From RH-AL1 sp965198715 (GTDB taxonomy: Bacteria > Pseudomonadota > Alphaproteobacteria > Rhizobiales > Beijerinckiaceae): a stretch of DNA of 64,000 nt. Every line of letters begins with the position of its first letter. Position 1 is the stretch's first letter. The position numbers and the translations under genes are program-made. A model generated the notes under the pieces. The model did not search any database and was not told the origin of the DNA. It saw only the letters and a list, made by a program, of their open reading frames with translations. Location of the stretch: the NCBI GenBank assembly GCA_965198715.1, contig CBDAPV010000001.1:1674001-1738000 (forward strand), given 5' to 3'. Positions 18,033-26,893 of this stretch are shown here, in pieces.

Positions 18033-20564
18033 TCAGCCCTTTAGCGGGAAATTCGGTACGCTGCTGCCGGACTTGGCATGCTCATCCTGCGTCTCGTCGA
18101 CAACAGCATCGTCGCCATCATCGCCATCGATGGGCTCGAGGCCATCGTCGTCATCCGATCCAGCTTCGCCTTCCTTGAGCTTGCGGGCCTTGGCGCGGCG
18201 AACCTCGGGCTCGGAGCGGACGCGCTTTTTGCCGGCTTCGACGATGTCGCGCTCGGGGCGCGGCAGCACCGGACCTTCGGGATAGACGAAGCCAAGCTTC
18301 TTCACTCCGTCCTCGTCGGTCGTGACCATCACGCGGACCGTGCCGCCGTTCTTCAGCCGCCCGAACAGAACCTCGTCGGCGAGCGGCGTCTTGATGTGGG
18401 TCTGGATCACGCGCGCCATCGGGCGGGCACCCATGGCCTCGTCGTAGCCGTTCTCAACAAGCCAGCGGCGCGCCTCGTCCGTCAGCTCAATCGACACGTT
18501 GCGGTCTGCAAGCTGGGCCTCCAGCTGCATGATGAACTTGTCGACGACCTTGACGATCACCTCCGGCGGAAGGTGACCAAAGGAGACGATCGCGTCGAGC
18601 CGGTTGCGAAATTCCGGCGTAAACAGCTTCTTGATCGCCTCGGTGTCCTCACCGACGCGCTTGCTCTGCGTGAAGCCGAACGACGCCCGCGCCATGTCGG
18701 CGGCACCGGCATTGGTCGTCATGATCAGGATCACGTTGCGAAAATCGATCTGCTTCCCACTGTGATCGGTCAGCTTGCCGTGATCCATAACCTGCAGGAG
18801 GATGTTGTACAGGTCGGGATGGGCCTTCTCGATCTCGTCGAGCAGGAGTACGCAATGGGGGTGCTGATCGATGGCGTCGGTCAGCAGGCCGCCCTGGTCA
18901 AAGCCGACGTAGCCGGGAGGGGCGCCGATCAGTCGCGAAATCGTGTGCCGCTCCATGTACTCCGACATGTCGAACCGGGTCAGTTCGACGCCAAGCGAAG
19001 TGGCGAGTTGGCGCGCGACCTCCGTCTTGCCGACGCCGGTGGGGCCGGAAAACAGGTAGGAGCCGATCGGCTTCTCGCCGTCGCGCAGGCCGGCGCGCGC
19101 CAGCTTGATCGCCGACGTCAACGCCTCGATCGCCGAGTTCTGGCCGTAAACAACGCGCTCGAGGGTCTCGGTCAGGTGCTGCAGCACCTCGGCATCGTCC
19201 TTCGACACGGTCTTGGGAGGAATGCGCGCCATCGTGGCGATCGTCATCTCGATCTCCTTAATGCCGATCGTCTTCTTGCGCTTGGGCTCGGGCAGCAGCA
19301 TTTGGCTCGCGCCGGTCTCGTCGATCACGTCGATCGCCTTGTCCGGCAACTTGCGGTCGTGAATGTAGCGCGCCGAAAGCTCCACCGCCGCCTGCACGGC
19401 CTCGCTCGTGTATTTCACCTTGTGAAAATCTTCGAAGTAGGGCTTCAACCCCTTCATGATCTCGATAGCGTCCGGGATCGACGGCTCGTTGACATCGATC
19501 TTCTGGAAACGACGGACCAGCGCGCGGTCCTTCTCGAAGTACTGGCGGTACTCTTTGTAAGTGGTCGAGCCAATGCAGCGCAGCGACCCCTGGGCCAGCG
19601 CCGGTTTCAGCAGGTTGGACGCGTCCATCGCGCCCCCCGACGTCGCGCCGGCGCCGATCACGGTGTGAATCTCGTCGATGAAGAGGATCGCCTTCTTGTG
19701 GTTCTCGATCTCCTTCATGACCTGCTTAAGGCGTTCCTCGAAGTCGCCGCGGTAGCGCGTACCGGCGAGCAACGTCCCCATGTCGAGCGCGAACACCGTC
19801 GCCTCGGCTAGCACCTCGGGCACTTCGTTCTTGATGATCTTGCGCGCCAAGCCTTCGGCGATCGCCGTCTTGCCGACGCCGGGATCGCCGACCAGCAGCG
19901 GGTTGTTCTTCGAGCGGCGACACAGCACCTGGATGGTGCGTTGAACTTCGGTTTCGCGTCCGATCAGCGGATCGATCTTGCCGTCGCGCGCCTTCTTATT
20001 GAGGTTGACGCAATAAGCCTCGAGCGCGCCCTCCTTCTTTTTGGATTCGGTCGACTCCTTGCCGTCCTTGTCGTCGCGATCCTCGTCGGCGCCGCGCGGT
20101 CCCTTGGATGGGTCACCGAGGCCGGGACGCTTGGCGATGCCATGGCTGATGTAGTTGACCGCGTCGTAGCGGGTCATGTCCTGCTCCTGCAGGAAATAGG
20201 CGGCGTGGCTCTCGCGCTCGGCGAAGATCGCGACGAGCACGTTGGCGCCGGTCACTTCCTCGCGGCCGGAGGACTGGACGTGGATGACGGCGCGCTGGAT
20301 GACGCGGTTGAAGCCGGTGGTCGGCTTGGCATCCTCGCGGCCATCTGAGACAAGGTTCTCGAGTTCGCGATCGATGTAGTCGCGCAAGTTCTTTTTCAGG
20401 AGATCGAGATCGATCGAACAGGCCCTCAGCACCGCGGAAGCTTCCGCATCGTCAGTCAGGCTCAAGAGCAGGTGCTCGAGGGTCGCGTACTCGTGGTTGC
20501 GCTCATTGGCGATCGCGAGCGCCCGATGCAGCGACTGTTCGAGATTTCGAGAGAATGAGGGCAT
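18033..20564 (-). CDS. clpA: ATP-dependent Clp protease ATP-binding subunit ClpA
   Basis: AAA+ unfoldase that feeds substrates, including N-degron proteins brought by ClpS, into ClpP. It has 843 residues: the ClpN domain at 1-140 (MPSFSRNLEQSLHRALAIA), a first AAA domain with Walker A GDPGVGKTAIAEG and Walker B ILFIDEIHTVIGAGA, and a second with SGPTGVGKTEVARQ and LLLDEIEKAHPD. The ClpP-binding loop region is present and there is no ClpB-type middle coil. After about residue 780 comes an unusual tail of about 50 residues rich in Asp and Glu (EGEAGSDDDDGLEPIDGDDG). clpS lies 9 bp upstream on the same strand, the usual pair. Confidence 0.97.
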   Translation of the reverse strand: MPSFSRNLEQSLHRALAIANERNHEYATLEHLLLSLTDDAEASAVLRACSIDLDLLKKNLRDYIDRELENLVSDGREDAKPTTGFNRVIQRAVIHVQSSGREEVTGANVLVAIFAERESHAAYFLQEQDMTRYDAVNYISHGIAKRPGLGDPSKGPRGADEDRDDKDGKESTESKKKEGALEAYCVNLNKKARDGKIDPLIGRETEVQRTIQVLCRRSKNNPLLVGDPGVGKTAIAEGLARKIIKNEVPEVLAEATVFALDMGTLLAGTRYRGDFEERLKQVMKEIENHKKAILFIDEIHTVIGAGATSGGAMDASNLLKPALAQGSLRCIGSTTYKEYRQYFEKDRALVRRFQKIDVNEPSIPDAIEIMKGLKPYFEDFHKVKYTSEAVQAAVELSARYIHDRKLPDKAIDVIDETGASQMLLPEPKRKKTIGIKEIEMTIATMARIPPKTVSKDDAEVLQHLTETLERVVYGQNSAIEALTSAIKLARAGLRDGEKPIGSYLFSGPTGVGKTEVARQLATSLGVELTRFDMSEYMERHTISRLIGAPPGYVGFDQGGLLTDAIDQHPHCVLLLDEIEKAHPDLYNILLQVMDHGKLTDHSGKQIDFRNVILIMTTNAGAADMARASFGFTQSKRVGEDTEAIKKLFTPEFRNRLDAIVSFGHLPPEVIVKVVDKFIMQLEAQLADRNVSIELTDEARRWLVENGYDEAMGARPMARVIQTHIKTPLADEVLFGRLKNGGTVRVMVTTDEDGVKKLGFVYPEGPVLPRPERDIVEAGKKRVRSEPEVRRAKARKLKEGEAGSDDDDGLEPIDGDDGDDAVVDETQDEHAKSGSSVPNFPLKG

Positions 20565-20573
20565 CGTCGGCCT

Positions 20574-21086
20574 CTATTTCTTTTCCATGATGCATTGCAG
20601 CGGATGCTGATGCTTGCGGGCATAGTCCATGACTTGCGTGACTTTGGTCTCGGCCACTTCGTAGGTGAACACACCACATTCGCCGACGCCGTGCTGGTGC
20701 ACGTGCAGCATGATACGCGTCGCTTCCTCCGCACCCTTGGAGAAATACTTCCGAAGCACCGACACGACGAACTCCATGGGAGTATAATCGTCGTTGAGCA
20801 GCAGAACGCGGTACATTCCAGGGCGCCGCGTCTGCGTTCGGGTACGGGTGATGACCGCCGTCCCGGAGCCGCGCCCGTCTTCGTTGCCTCCACCACCCTC
20901 TTTTTGAGGCTCCTTAGCCGCACGTGGAGGCCACGGTGTCGCGATCCAAGCCGATCCGAGGATCTCGTTCGTCAACAATCGCTGCGCCAATGCCGCCCAA
21001 TCCCCTACATCGAGGAAAATATGCGGAGGCAAAGGCGGCTTTGCTAGGGCCACCGGGCATTTTCGAATTGGGGTCCCACGTGACAT
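20574..21086 (-). CDS. clpS: ATP-dependent Clp protease adaptor ClpS
   Basis: N-recognin adaptor that binds N-end rule substrates and docks on the ClpA N-domain. The conserved core is the last 80 residues: MYRVLLLNDDYTPMEFVV, a helix FSKGAEEATRIMLHVHQHG, and VAETKVTQVMDYARKHQHPL. The start is uncertain. No ATG or GTG lies near the core apart from its own internal Met, and the nearest upstream ATG at 21086 gives MSRGTPIRKCPVALAKPP, making a 170-residue protein instead of the usual 100-120. A TTG around the sequence LLTNEILGSAW is another candidate. It is directly upstream of clpA. Confidence 0.9.
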   Translation of the reverse strand: MSRGTPIRKCPVALAKPPLPPHIFLDVGDWAALAQRLLTNEILGSAWIATPWPPRAAKEPQKEGGGGNEDGRGSGTAVITRTRTQTRRPGMYRVLLLNDDYTPMEFVVSVLRKYFSKGAEEATRIMLHVHQHGVGECGVFTYEVAETKVTQVMDYARKHQHPLQCIMEKK

Positions 21087-21150
21087 GTTCGCGCCCGTCG
21101 TCCGACCGAACCTCGTTCGCCATACTGCAAGAACCAAGCCCGCAGACGAG

Positions 21151-21178
21151 AAAAAGGCCCGACTGACGTCGAGCCTTT
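21151..21178 (-). terminator. Rho-independent terminator of the phasin gene
   Basis: Read on the minus strand, AAAGGCTCGA and TCGGGCCTTT form a 10-bp stem (one G-U pair) with a 6-base loop, followed by a run of T. It lies about 58 bp beyond the phasin stop codon. Confidence 0.8.
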
Positions 21179-21235
21179 CAAAATGCCGAAGCGATGTAAA
21201 GCGGCTTGCCGACCGAGCGGCAAAACCGCTCCGGC

Positions 21236-21583
21236 TTACGCCTTGTGAACGGCCTGCTGGCCCTTGTTCATCGCGGCTTCCAACGGGCGGAAAGCCTCCT
21301 TGGCCATGTCGCGATAGATCTCGCCGATCTTGGTGGCCTGGGCAACGAGGCCTTCGACCTGCGCCTTGGCGAATTCCGACTGCAGCTGGATGGCGGTGTC
21401 GAGAGAGCGGACGCCGAGCAGCTTCTCCATGAACGAGGACGTGTGCTCGAGCGACCGCTTCGAATAGTCGGTGGTCTCGGTGACGATGGCCTGAAGTCCG
21501 CGGGTGACGCTAGCGGCGCTGCTCGACACGTGTTCCATTTGATCCTTGCTGAGCTTCTGCATTTCTTCGAGATTGTTGGCCAT
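21236..21583 (-). CDS. Phasin family protein
   Basis: A 115-residue amphipathic helical protein of the phasin family, which coats polyhydroxyalkanoate granules. The ATG at 21583 is preceded by GCAGGAG at ideal spacing and gives MANNLEEMQKLSKDQMEHV. The body has typical phasin segments: RSLEHTSSFMEKLLGVRSLD, AIQLQSEFAKAQVEGLVAQ and GEIYRDMAKEAFRPLE. It is monocistronic, with a clear terminator and a PhaR-like palindrome about 110 bp upstream, which supports granule-linked regulation. No PHA synthase gene is in the window. Confidence 0.9.
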   Translation of the reverse strand: MANNLEEMQKLSKDQMEHVSSSAASVTRGLQAIVTETTDYSKRSLEHTSSFMEKLLGVRSLDTAIQLQSEFAKAQVEGLVAQATKIGEIYRDMAKEAFRPLEAAMNKGQQAVHKA

Positions 21584-21692
21584 GCTGATGCTCCTGCGGC
21601 GTGAGGTGCACTTCGCCGAAAGGCCGGGAAGAGCAGTGCGACGATCGCACGCGATGCAAATAATGCAGCGCAAAAAGACGCGCAAGACCAGC

Positions 21693-21709
21693 ATGCTGCA
21701 CCGCAGCAT
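21693..21709. promoter_or_regulatory. PhaR-like operator upstream of the phasin gene
   Basis: ATGCTGC-ACC-GCAGCAT is a perfect 7-bp inverted repeat containing CTGC-N3-GCAG, the form reported for PhaR, the PHA-responsive repressor of phasin genes in alphaproteobacteria. A possible promoter (TTGCGC, 16 bp, TTATTT on the minus strand) lies between it and the phasin start. Binding is inferred. Confidence 0.6.
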
Positions 21710-21846
21710 ATGTCGTTCGACGGAGCCGCGGCGTGTCGTGTTGGCACGCTCGCCTCGAAGGCGGCGTTCGCACTTAACGGTGAAGTAACCCGGCCCTCGT
21801 AGCGTGGTTTCTGGATCACTCATGAGCTGCAGAGCCGCAGCTCACG

Positions 21847-23622
21847 ATGCGGCGGGTGCGGGGGTTGCGGAGTATGGTTGAGTCTGCGTGGCGTGTCCGG
21901 TTTCGCAAGACGACCTCGTCGGGCCTGATCCTGGCGCTCGTCGCCGGCGGCCTGTCGGCGCAGCCGGCCGAGGCCCATCACCGTCACAGCCACCGCGGCC
22001 GCGCTCTTCTCACGCATGCGATCGGCCGTGTCCGCGTGGTCCATAATCGGCCCGGCTCATACACCCCGCCCTTCGCGAGCTACGCGGTCGACGCCAATTC
22101 CGGTCGCGTTCTCCACGCCCAGGAAGAGAACGCGCTCCGCCATCCCGCTTCCATTACCAAGGTGATGACGCTCTATATGCTGTTCGAGGCGCTCGAGAAG
22201 GGCCGCCTCACGCTCGACACGCGCATCCAGATTTCGGTCCACGCCGCCTCGATGGCGCCGACCAAGCTCGGCCTGCGCCCGGGCTCGACCATCCGCGTCG
22301 CCGACGCCATCGGCTCCATCGTGACCAAATCGGCCAACGACATGGCCGTCGCCGTGGCCGAGGCGGTCGGGGGCGACGAGCCGACGTTCGCCCGCCTGAT
22401 GACGCGCAAGGCGCACATGCTGGGCATGTCGCGTTCGAACTTCGTCAACGCCTCCGGCCTGCCGGCGGAGCAGCAGTTGACGACGGCGCACGACCTCGCC
22501 GTGCTCGGCCGCGCGATCCACGACCGCTACCCGCACTATTTCCACTATTTTTCGATCCCCTCGTTCCACTACGCCGGCCAAACCATGCCTAACCACAACC
22601 ACCTGATGGAGCAGGTGGAGGGCATGGACGGCATCAAGACTGGCTACACGCGCGATTCTGGCTTCAACCTGCTGGCGTCCGTCGATCGCGACGGGCACTG
22701 GCTGATCGCCGTCGTGCTCGGCGGCCGCACCCGGCTCGGGCGTGATCGCATCATGGCCGACATCATCGCCGCCGAGATCGACAAGTGCGCGACCCACCGC
22801 ACGGCGCCGATGGTCTCCGAGAACCCGGCACTGGAGCAGGTCGCCGAGGCGATCCCGGTGGTCGAGCACGAGGGTGACGCCGCGCCGCCCGTCGAGACCG
22901 TTGACGAGGAAGCTGCCGAGACGATGCCGGGACCCGACAGCAGGGCGGCAAGCCATGGGGTCGCGACCGCCTCGGGCGGAGGCGAGACTATCCAGCCCGC
23001 CCCTGCGGCCGAGATCGCCGACACCGAGGCTCCCGACAGCAAGACTCCCGACGCCAAGGACGACGCCGAGCCGCAGCCGGCGCGACGCGGCAAACCGGCG
23101 CGCGCACGCACGGCGGTCCAGATCGCGAGCCTCGCGCCGCCGCAGCCGCGCCCGCGTCCGGCCTTCGTGCCCGGCCTGCCCAGGGGCGAACGCGACATGA
23201 CGGCGACCGGCTCGATCCCGCCTCGCGGCGGCCGTGCTGACGGATCGACCTCCCGCTACACCGGTGTCTCGACCGCAACGCCGTCGGCGCTGCGCCATTC
23301 GGCCACGGCGCGCCGCGATCGCGCCGGGACGGAGGTCGCTGCACTCGAGGCGCCTTCGACCGCCCGTCCGGCGGCCCGCGGCGGCGTGATGATCCAAATC
23401 GGCGCGACCCCCACGATCGAAGAGGCCAACGGCCTCCTCGCGCGGGCGAAAAGCCAGAGCCGCGGCATGCTGAGTGCAGCCAGGCCCTTTACCGAGAAGT
23501 TGCAGAAGGGCCACGGATCCCTGTTCCGCGCCCGCTTCGCCGGCCTGACGCCCGATGCCGCGGCCGCTGCCTGCCACGCCCTAAAGCGCTCCGGCATCTC
23601 CTGCTTCGCCACCAAGAACTAG
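21847..23622 (+). CDS. D-alanyl-D-alanine carboxypeptidase with C-terminal SPOR domain
   Basis: A periplasmic penicillin-binding protein (peptidase S11 family) of 591 residues that trims the terminal D-Ala of peptidoglycan stem peptides. An N-terminal hydrophobic segment (SSGLILALVAGGLSAQPAEA) acts as signal peptide. The active-site motifs are in order: HPASITKVMTLY (SxxK), VTKSANDMAVAV (SxN) and GIKTGYTRDSGFN (KTG). A long Pro/Ala-rich linker spans about residues 340-510. The last 75 residues (MIQIGATPTIEEANGLLARA, then HALKRSGISCFATKN) form a SPOR domain, which binds denuded septal glycan and suggests action at the division site. An in-frame ATG at 21874 is an alternative start. Confidence 0.93.
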   Translation: MRRVRGLRSMVESAWRVRFRKTTSSGLILALVAGGLSAQPAEAHHRHSHRGRALLTHAIGRVRVVHNRPGSYTPPFASYAVDANSGRVLHAQEENALRHPASITKVMTLYMLFEALEKGRLTLDTRIQISVHAASMAPTKLGLRPGSTIRVADAIGSIVTKSANDMAVAVAEAVGGDEPTFARLMTRKAHMLGMSRSNFVNASGLPAEQQLTTAHDLAVLGRAIHDRYPHYFHYFSIPSFHYAGQTMPNHNHLMEQVEGMDGIKTGYTRDSGFNLLASVDRDGHWLIAVVLGGRTRLGRDRIMADIIAAEIDKCATHRTAPMVSENPALEQVAEAIPVVEHEGDAAPPVETVDEEAAETMPGPDSRAASHGVATASGGGETIQPAPAAEIADTEAPDSKTPDAKDDAEPQPARRGKPARARTAVQIASLAPPQPRPRPAFVPGLPRGERDMTATGSIPPRGGRADGSTSRYTGVSTATPSALRHSATARRDRAGTEVAALEAPSTARPAARGGVMIQIGATPTIEEANGLLARAKSQSRGMLSAARPFTEKLQKGHGSLFRARFAGLTPDAAAAACHALKRSGISCFATKN

Positions 23623-23635
23623 CCCGCCCCGGCAG

Positions 23636-23701
23636 CGTCCGGTCCTGGTCGCGCCAAGTCCAAGTCACGTCCAATCCACATCCAGTCCAGTCGCGTCCGC
23701 G
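23636..23701. repeat. Low-complexity GTCC-rich stretch
   Basis: The sequence between the carboxypeptidase stop and the J-domain gene stop is made of irregular repeats of GTCC, CCAAGTC and CCAGTCC. It may be a decayed short tandem repeat and has no coding sense. Confidence 0.4.
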
Positions 23702-23711
23702 TTCCCGGAGT

Positions 23712-24416
23712 TCAGCCATGTTGGCGCAGCAGCACTTCCTTGGCCTCGTTGGCCCGCGCAGCAAGCTCGGCCGTGCCGCCCTGGTCGGGGTGCCACTTCT
23801 TCATGAGCGATCTATGCGCGCTCACGACCGCATCGCGCGGCGCCCCGCGGCCAAGGCCCAGCAGCTGATAAGCCTGCTCCTCGGTCATGCCGCCCGTGGC
23901 TCGCGCGCGGCGCGGCCCCGGGTCGTGATCAGCATTGGGTGCTGCACGCCAGCCGGCGGACCGGCCGTCGAGATAAGCTTCTAGCAGCTGCGCACCGGCC
24001 GGATCGGTCTCGCGGCACGCCGCCAGGATGGCCCGACAGCCATCGAGACCGAGGCCGTCGAGCAAGGCGCCGGCGTGCGGGCCGCCGATCATCCGTGCGT
24101 GACGTCGGCCGCTGCCGGGATCGGTCGACAGCTCCACCGTGTGGGAGCGCCGGATCGTCGAGGCCGCCGGGCGCGGGCTGCGACCGCCGGAGCGGCCGAG
24201 CATCCACAAGGATAGGCCGAAAAGGCAAACCGCCGCCCAGACGTTGCCGTGGATCAGCACGACGAGCGCCGCCGCGACGATCGCCACGGAGACCGCCTTG
24301 TCGACGCGCGCCTGGCTCCACGCCGGCAGCCGCCAACGCTTCGACCACGGACGCGACAGCGCCGGCCGGAGCAGCAGGTAGGCGAGAAAGGCGATTGCGG
24401 CGATCGGGAGCAACAT
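23712..24416 (-). CDS. Membrane-anchored J-domain protein
   Basis: A 234-residue inner-membrane protein with a C-terminal J domain, expected to stimulate a DnaK-type chaperone at the membrane. Hydrophobic segments lie at residues 1-20 (MLLPIAAIAFLAYLLLRPAL) and 42-75 (VSVAIVAAALVVLIHGNVWA and following). The middle contains LLDGLGLDGCRAILAACRET. The J domain at about 178-234 has AYQLLGLGRGA and the essential HPD in LMKKWHPDQGG. The layout recalls TIM14/DjlA-like alphaproteobacterial proteins. The partner is not identified. Confidence 0.85.
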   Translation of the reverse strand: MLLPIAAIAFLAYLLLRPALSRPWSKRWRLPAWSQARVDKAVSVAIVAAALVVLIHGNVWAAVCLFGLSLWMLGRSGGRSPRPAASTIRRSHTVELSTDPGSGRRHARMIGGPHAGALLDGLGLDGCRAILAACRETDPAGAQLLEAYLDGRSAGWRAAPNADHDPGPRRARATGGMTEEQAYQLLGLGRGAPRDAVVSAHRSLMKKWHPDQGGTAELAARANEAKEVLLRQHG

Positions 24417-24483
24417 GGGACGTCCGGGCGAAGGAACCTAGATCGTCCTGCGCGCTGCCGAGCGCAAGAACGGCTCGGGTCTA

Positions 24484-24584
24484 GAGCAACGTCCGCTCTT
24501 GCGGACTTGCTCCAACAAAGAAAAATGTAGTGAGGACAGGCATGTAAGCGTCGCGAAGCGACTCGCGATTTTGTCCGATGCTTA
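24484..24584 (+). repeat. Interspersed ~100-bp repeat, copy A
   Basis: Starts GAGCAACGTCCGCTCTTGCG and ends at the stop codon of the DUF1489 gene. It contains two inverted repeats, GTCCGC-TCTT-GCGGAC near its start and GTCGC-GAA-GCGAC near its end. Similar copies lie at 29682 and 61074 in the same orientation. Confidence 0.75.
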
Positions 24585-25013
24585 GAGAAGGCCGAGCTCG
24601 CGGAGATCGTGGCGCAGGTGCTCGGGCATCTCGAGCGCGCCATCGAGGCCGGCGAGATCAGCCGGTCGGGTGGCATCGGCGAGGTAGCGCCAACCCTGGA
24701 ACGGCCGGCAGGGCCGCGGCAGCACCGGCACCACGGCCGGATCGAGAACCAGGTGGCAACGACCGATGCCATCGGCATCGGTGAACGGTCGGATGGCGCG
24801 GAGAGCCTGCCGCGCCGTGATATGGCCGCGAATCACCCAGTACAGCGAGCCGCCGGCGAGGATCTCGCCCGCGCGCGTCGGCACCATTCGCGTCGTGTGG
24901 GTGATCTCCGCCGACTCTCCGGCGCGGCGGCTTCGCAATCGCCCGTCGACGTGCGTTTCGAGGTCGCTGATCGTCGCGGCACCGACGCAGAGTTTCAGGA
25001 GGTGGAGCGGCAT
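24582..25013 (-). CDS. DUF1489 family protein
   Basis: A 143-residue cytoplasmic protein of the alphaproteobacterial DUF1489 family; its function is unknown. Family-type segments are MPLHLLKLCVGAATISDLE, THTTRMVPTRAGEILAGGSL, YWVIRGHITARQALRAIRP, CHLVLDPAVVPVLPRP and RPFQGWRYL. The stop codon is supplied by the end of an interspersed repeat, so the original C-terminus may have been altered by that insertion. It lies downstream of a hybrid kinase gene on the same strand, 63 bp apart. Confidence 0.88.
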   Translation of the reverse strand: MPLHLLKLCVGAATISDLETHVDGRLRSRRAGESAEITHTTRMVPTRAGEILAGGSLYWVIRGHITARQALRAIRPFTDADGIGRCHLVLDPAVVPVLPRPCRPFQGWRYLADATRPADLAGLDGALEMPEHLRHDLRELGLL

Positions 25014-25076
25014 CGGGGCAGAGTAGCGCGGCGATCGGCCGGCGACGAGGCCGCGGCACCGTTTCTCCCCAGCTCG

Positions 25077-26783
25077 TCAGCCGGCGTCGGCGCGCAGGAG
25101 CCGCCATTGGCTGAGCAGCGAGCGGAGCGCGGCGGGTTTCAGCGGCTTCATCAGCACGCGCACGTCGGCCTCGCCCGCAAGCGTGCGGACGCCGGCCGAA
25201 CGATCCGCGGTGATGAGCACCGCCGGCAGCGCCCCGTAGCGCCGGCGCAGGTGGGCGATCACGCCCAGACCATCGATCTCGTCGATGTGATAGTCGGCGA
25301 CGATCACGTCGGGCGGCGCACCGATCGCATCCAGCGCCGCCTGCACTTCGGCGAGCCCGGTCCCGGTCGCCACCACGCAATCCCAGCCCCGCAGCAGGCT
25401 CTCCATGCCGCGCAGGATCGGCAGCTCGTTGTCTATGGCGGCGACCACCAGCCCGTCGAGCGAGCGTTGCCGCACCGCTGGCGGCGTCGGCGGCGACGTG
25501 TAAGACGTATCGGCGCTGGCGCGCGGCACGGTAACGGAGAAGCGGCTCCCGCTGCCGGCTGTCGAGGCCAAGGTGACCTCGTGGCCGAGTACCAGGCTGA
25601 GACGATCGACGATGGACAAGCCGAGACCCGCCCCCGGTGTCTCGCCAAACGGATTGTGGAGGCGCTCGAACTCGCGGAAGATCAGGCGCTGCTTGGTCAA
25701 GGGGATGCCGCACCCGGTGTCGACGACATCGAGGCGGACCTCCGTGTCGCCCATGCGCCTGACGCCCACGACCACACCGCCATCCGTCGTGTACTTGAGC
25801 GCGTTGGAGATGAGGTTCTGCAGAAGGCGCCGCAGCAGCCGGCGGTCCGACATGACAACGAGCGAGGACGGCACGACACTGAGCGCTAGCCGCCGCTTCG
25901 CCGCCGTCGGCGCGAAGTCGACGCTGAGCTGCCGGAGCAGGTCGCCGAGGTCCACGGCCGTGATCTCGACCCGCATGGCGCCAGCGTCGAGCTGCGTGAT
26001 CTCGAGAAGCGCGCCGAGGATGTCCTCCACCGCCTCGAGCGACGCGTCGACGTTGCCGGCGAGCCGCACCGACTCGCGCCGCGGCCCGTCTGCGCGCAGA
26101 TGCTCGCAAAGAGACGTCGTGTAGAGCCGCGCCGCGTTGAGTGGCTGGAGCAGGTCATGGCTCGCCGCCGCGAGGAAGCGGGTCTTCGAAATGTTGGCGT
26201 CCTCCGCCTCGGCCTTGGCCTGCGCCAGTTCCAGGTTGAGGTGCTCGAGTTCCTCGGTGCGCTCGCGTACACGCCGCTCCAACGTCTGCTTTTCGGCCTT
26301 GAGCTCCTCCTCCGATTTCGCCTGGGCGGTCGCGTCGGTATAGGTGAAGAACAGGCCGCCGCCGCGGAGCAGGACGGAGCGCATCTCGAGCACGCGCCCG
26401 AACGGCGCGTGCTCCATGCGCATCCCCTCGTTGGGCTGCTGCAGCACGTCAAGCCGCGCGACGAGGATCTCGTCGAGCGGTCCCGTCCCGTAGAGGCCGC
26501 GCTCGGCATTGCACCGTGCCAGCTCTTCCAGCGTGACGCCGACGCGGAGCAGGCCGTCGGGAAACTGGAAGAGGTCGCGGTAGGCGTGGTTCCAGGCGAC
26601 GAGACGAAGCTGGCGATCAAAGATCGCCATGCCGTCACGGGCGACGTCGATGGCGTGCTGGAGGACGTCGTATCGATCCTCGAGCGCGGTCGTGGGATCG
26701 GCGGCCGACGTCGGCGCGAACGGCGCCGCCAGGTCGCGAAAGCCTGTGCGCCGAGCGAGCGTTGGCAGCCATGCCGTGAGCAT
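25077..26783 (-). CDS. PAS hybrid histidine kinase with C-terminal receiver
   Basis: A 568-residue, apparently soluble sensor kinase. A PAS domain lies at about 38-150 (DVARDGMAIFDRQLRLVAWN). A coiled linker of about 40 residues leads to a phosphoacceptor domain with His209 in AAASHDLLQPLNAARLY, the H-box type seen in NahK-like hybrid kinases. ATPase boxes are LLQNLISNALKYT, DVVDTGCGIP and GAGLGLSIVDRL. The receiver domain at about 448-560 has Asp497 in DVIVADYHIDEIDG and the conserved Lys in VLMKPLKPAAL. Many relatives carry a membrane N-terminus, which is absent here. The partner regulator is not adjacent. Confidence 0.92.
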   Translation of the reverse strand: MLTAWLPTLARRTGFRDLAAPFAPTSAADPTTALEDRYDVLQHAIDVARDGMAIFDRQLRLVAWNHAYRDLFQFPDGLLRVGVTLEELARCNAERGLYGTGPLDEILVARLDVLQQPNEGMRMEHAPFGRVLEMRSVLLRGGGLFFTYTDATAQAKSEEELKAEKQTLERRVRERTEELEHLNLELAQAKAEAEDANISKTRFLAAASHDLLQPLNAARLYTTSLCEHLRADGPRRESVRLAGNVDASLEAVEDILGALLEITQLDAGAMRVEITAVDLGDLLRQLSVDFAPTAAKRRLALSVVPSSLVVMSDRRLLRRLLQNLISNALKYTTDGGVVVGVRRMGDTEVRLDVVDTGCGIPLTKQRLIFREFERLHNPFGETPGAGLGLSIVDRLSLVLGHEVTLASTAGSGSRFSVTVPRASADTSYTSPPTPPAVRQRSLDGLVVAAIDNELPILRGMESLLRGWDCVVATGTGLAEVQAALDAIGAPPDVIVADYHIDEIDGLGVIAHLRRRYGALPAVLITADRSAGVRTLAGEADVRVLMKPLKPAALRSLLSQWRLLRADAG

Positions 26784-26893
26784 CCTGCATTGTTAACACG
26801 GAACTTTCGCGGCGCCACCGTTGCGAAACGTTGAAGCTTGCCAAGCTCGATCGCATCGCGGAGGTTCGAGGACCGATCTGGGGGGGATACCCG

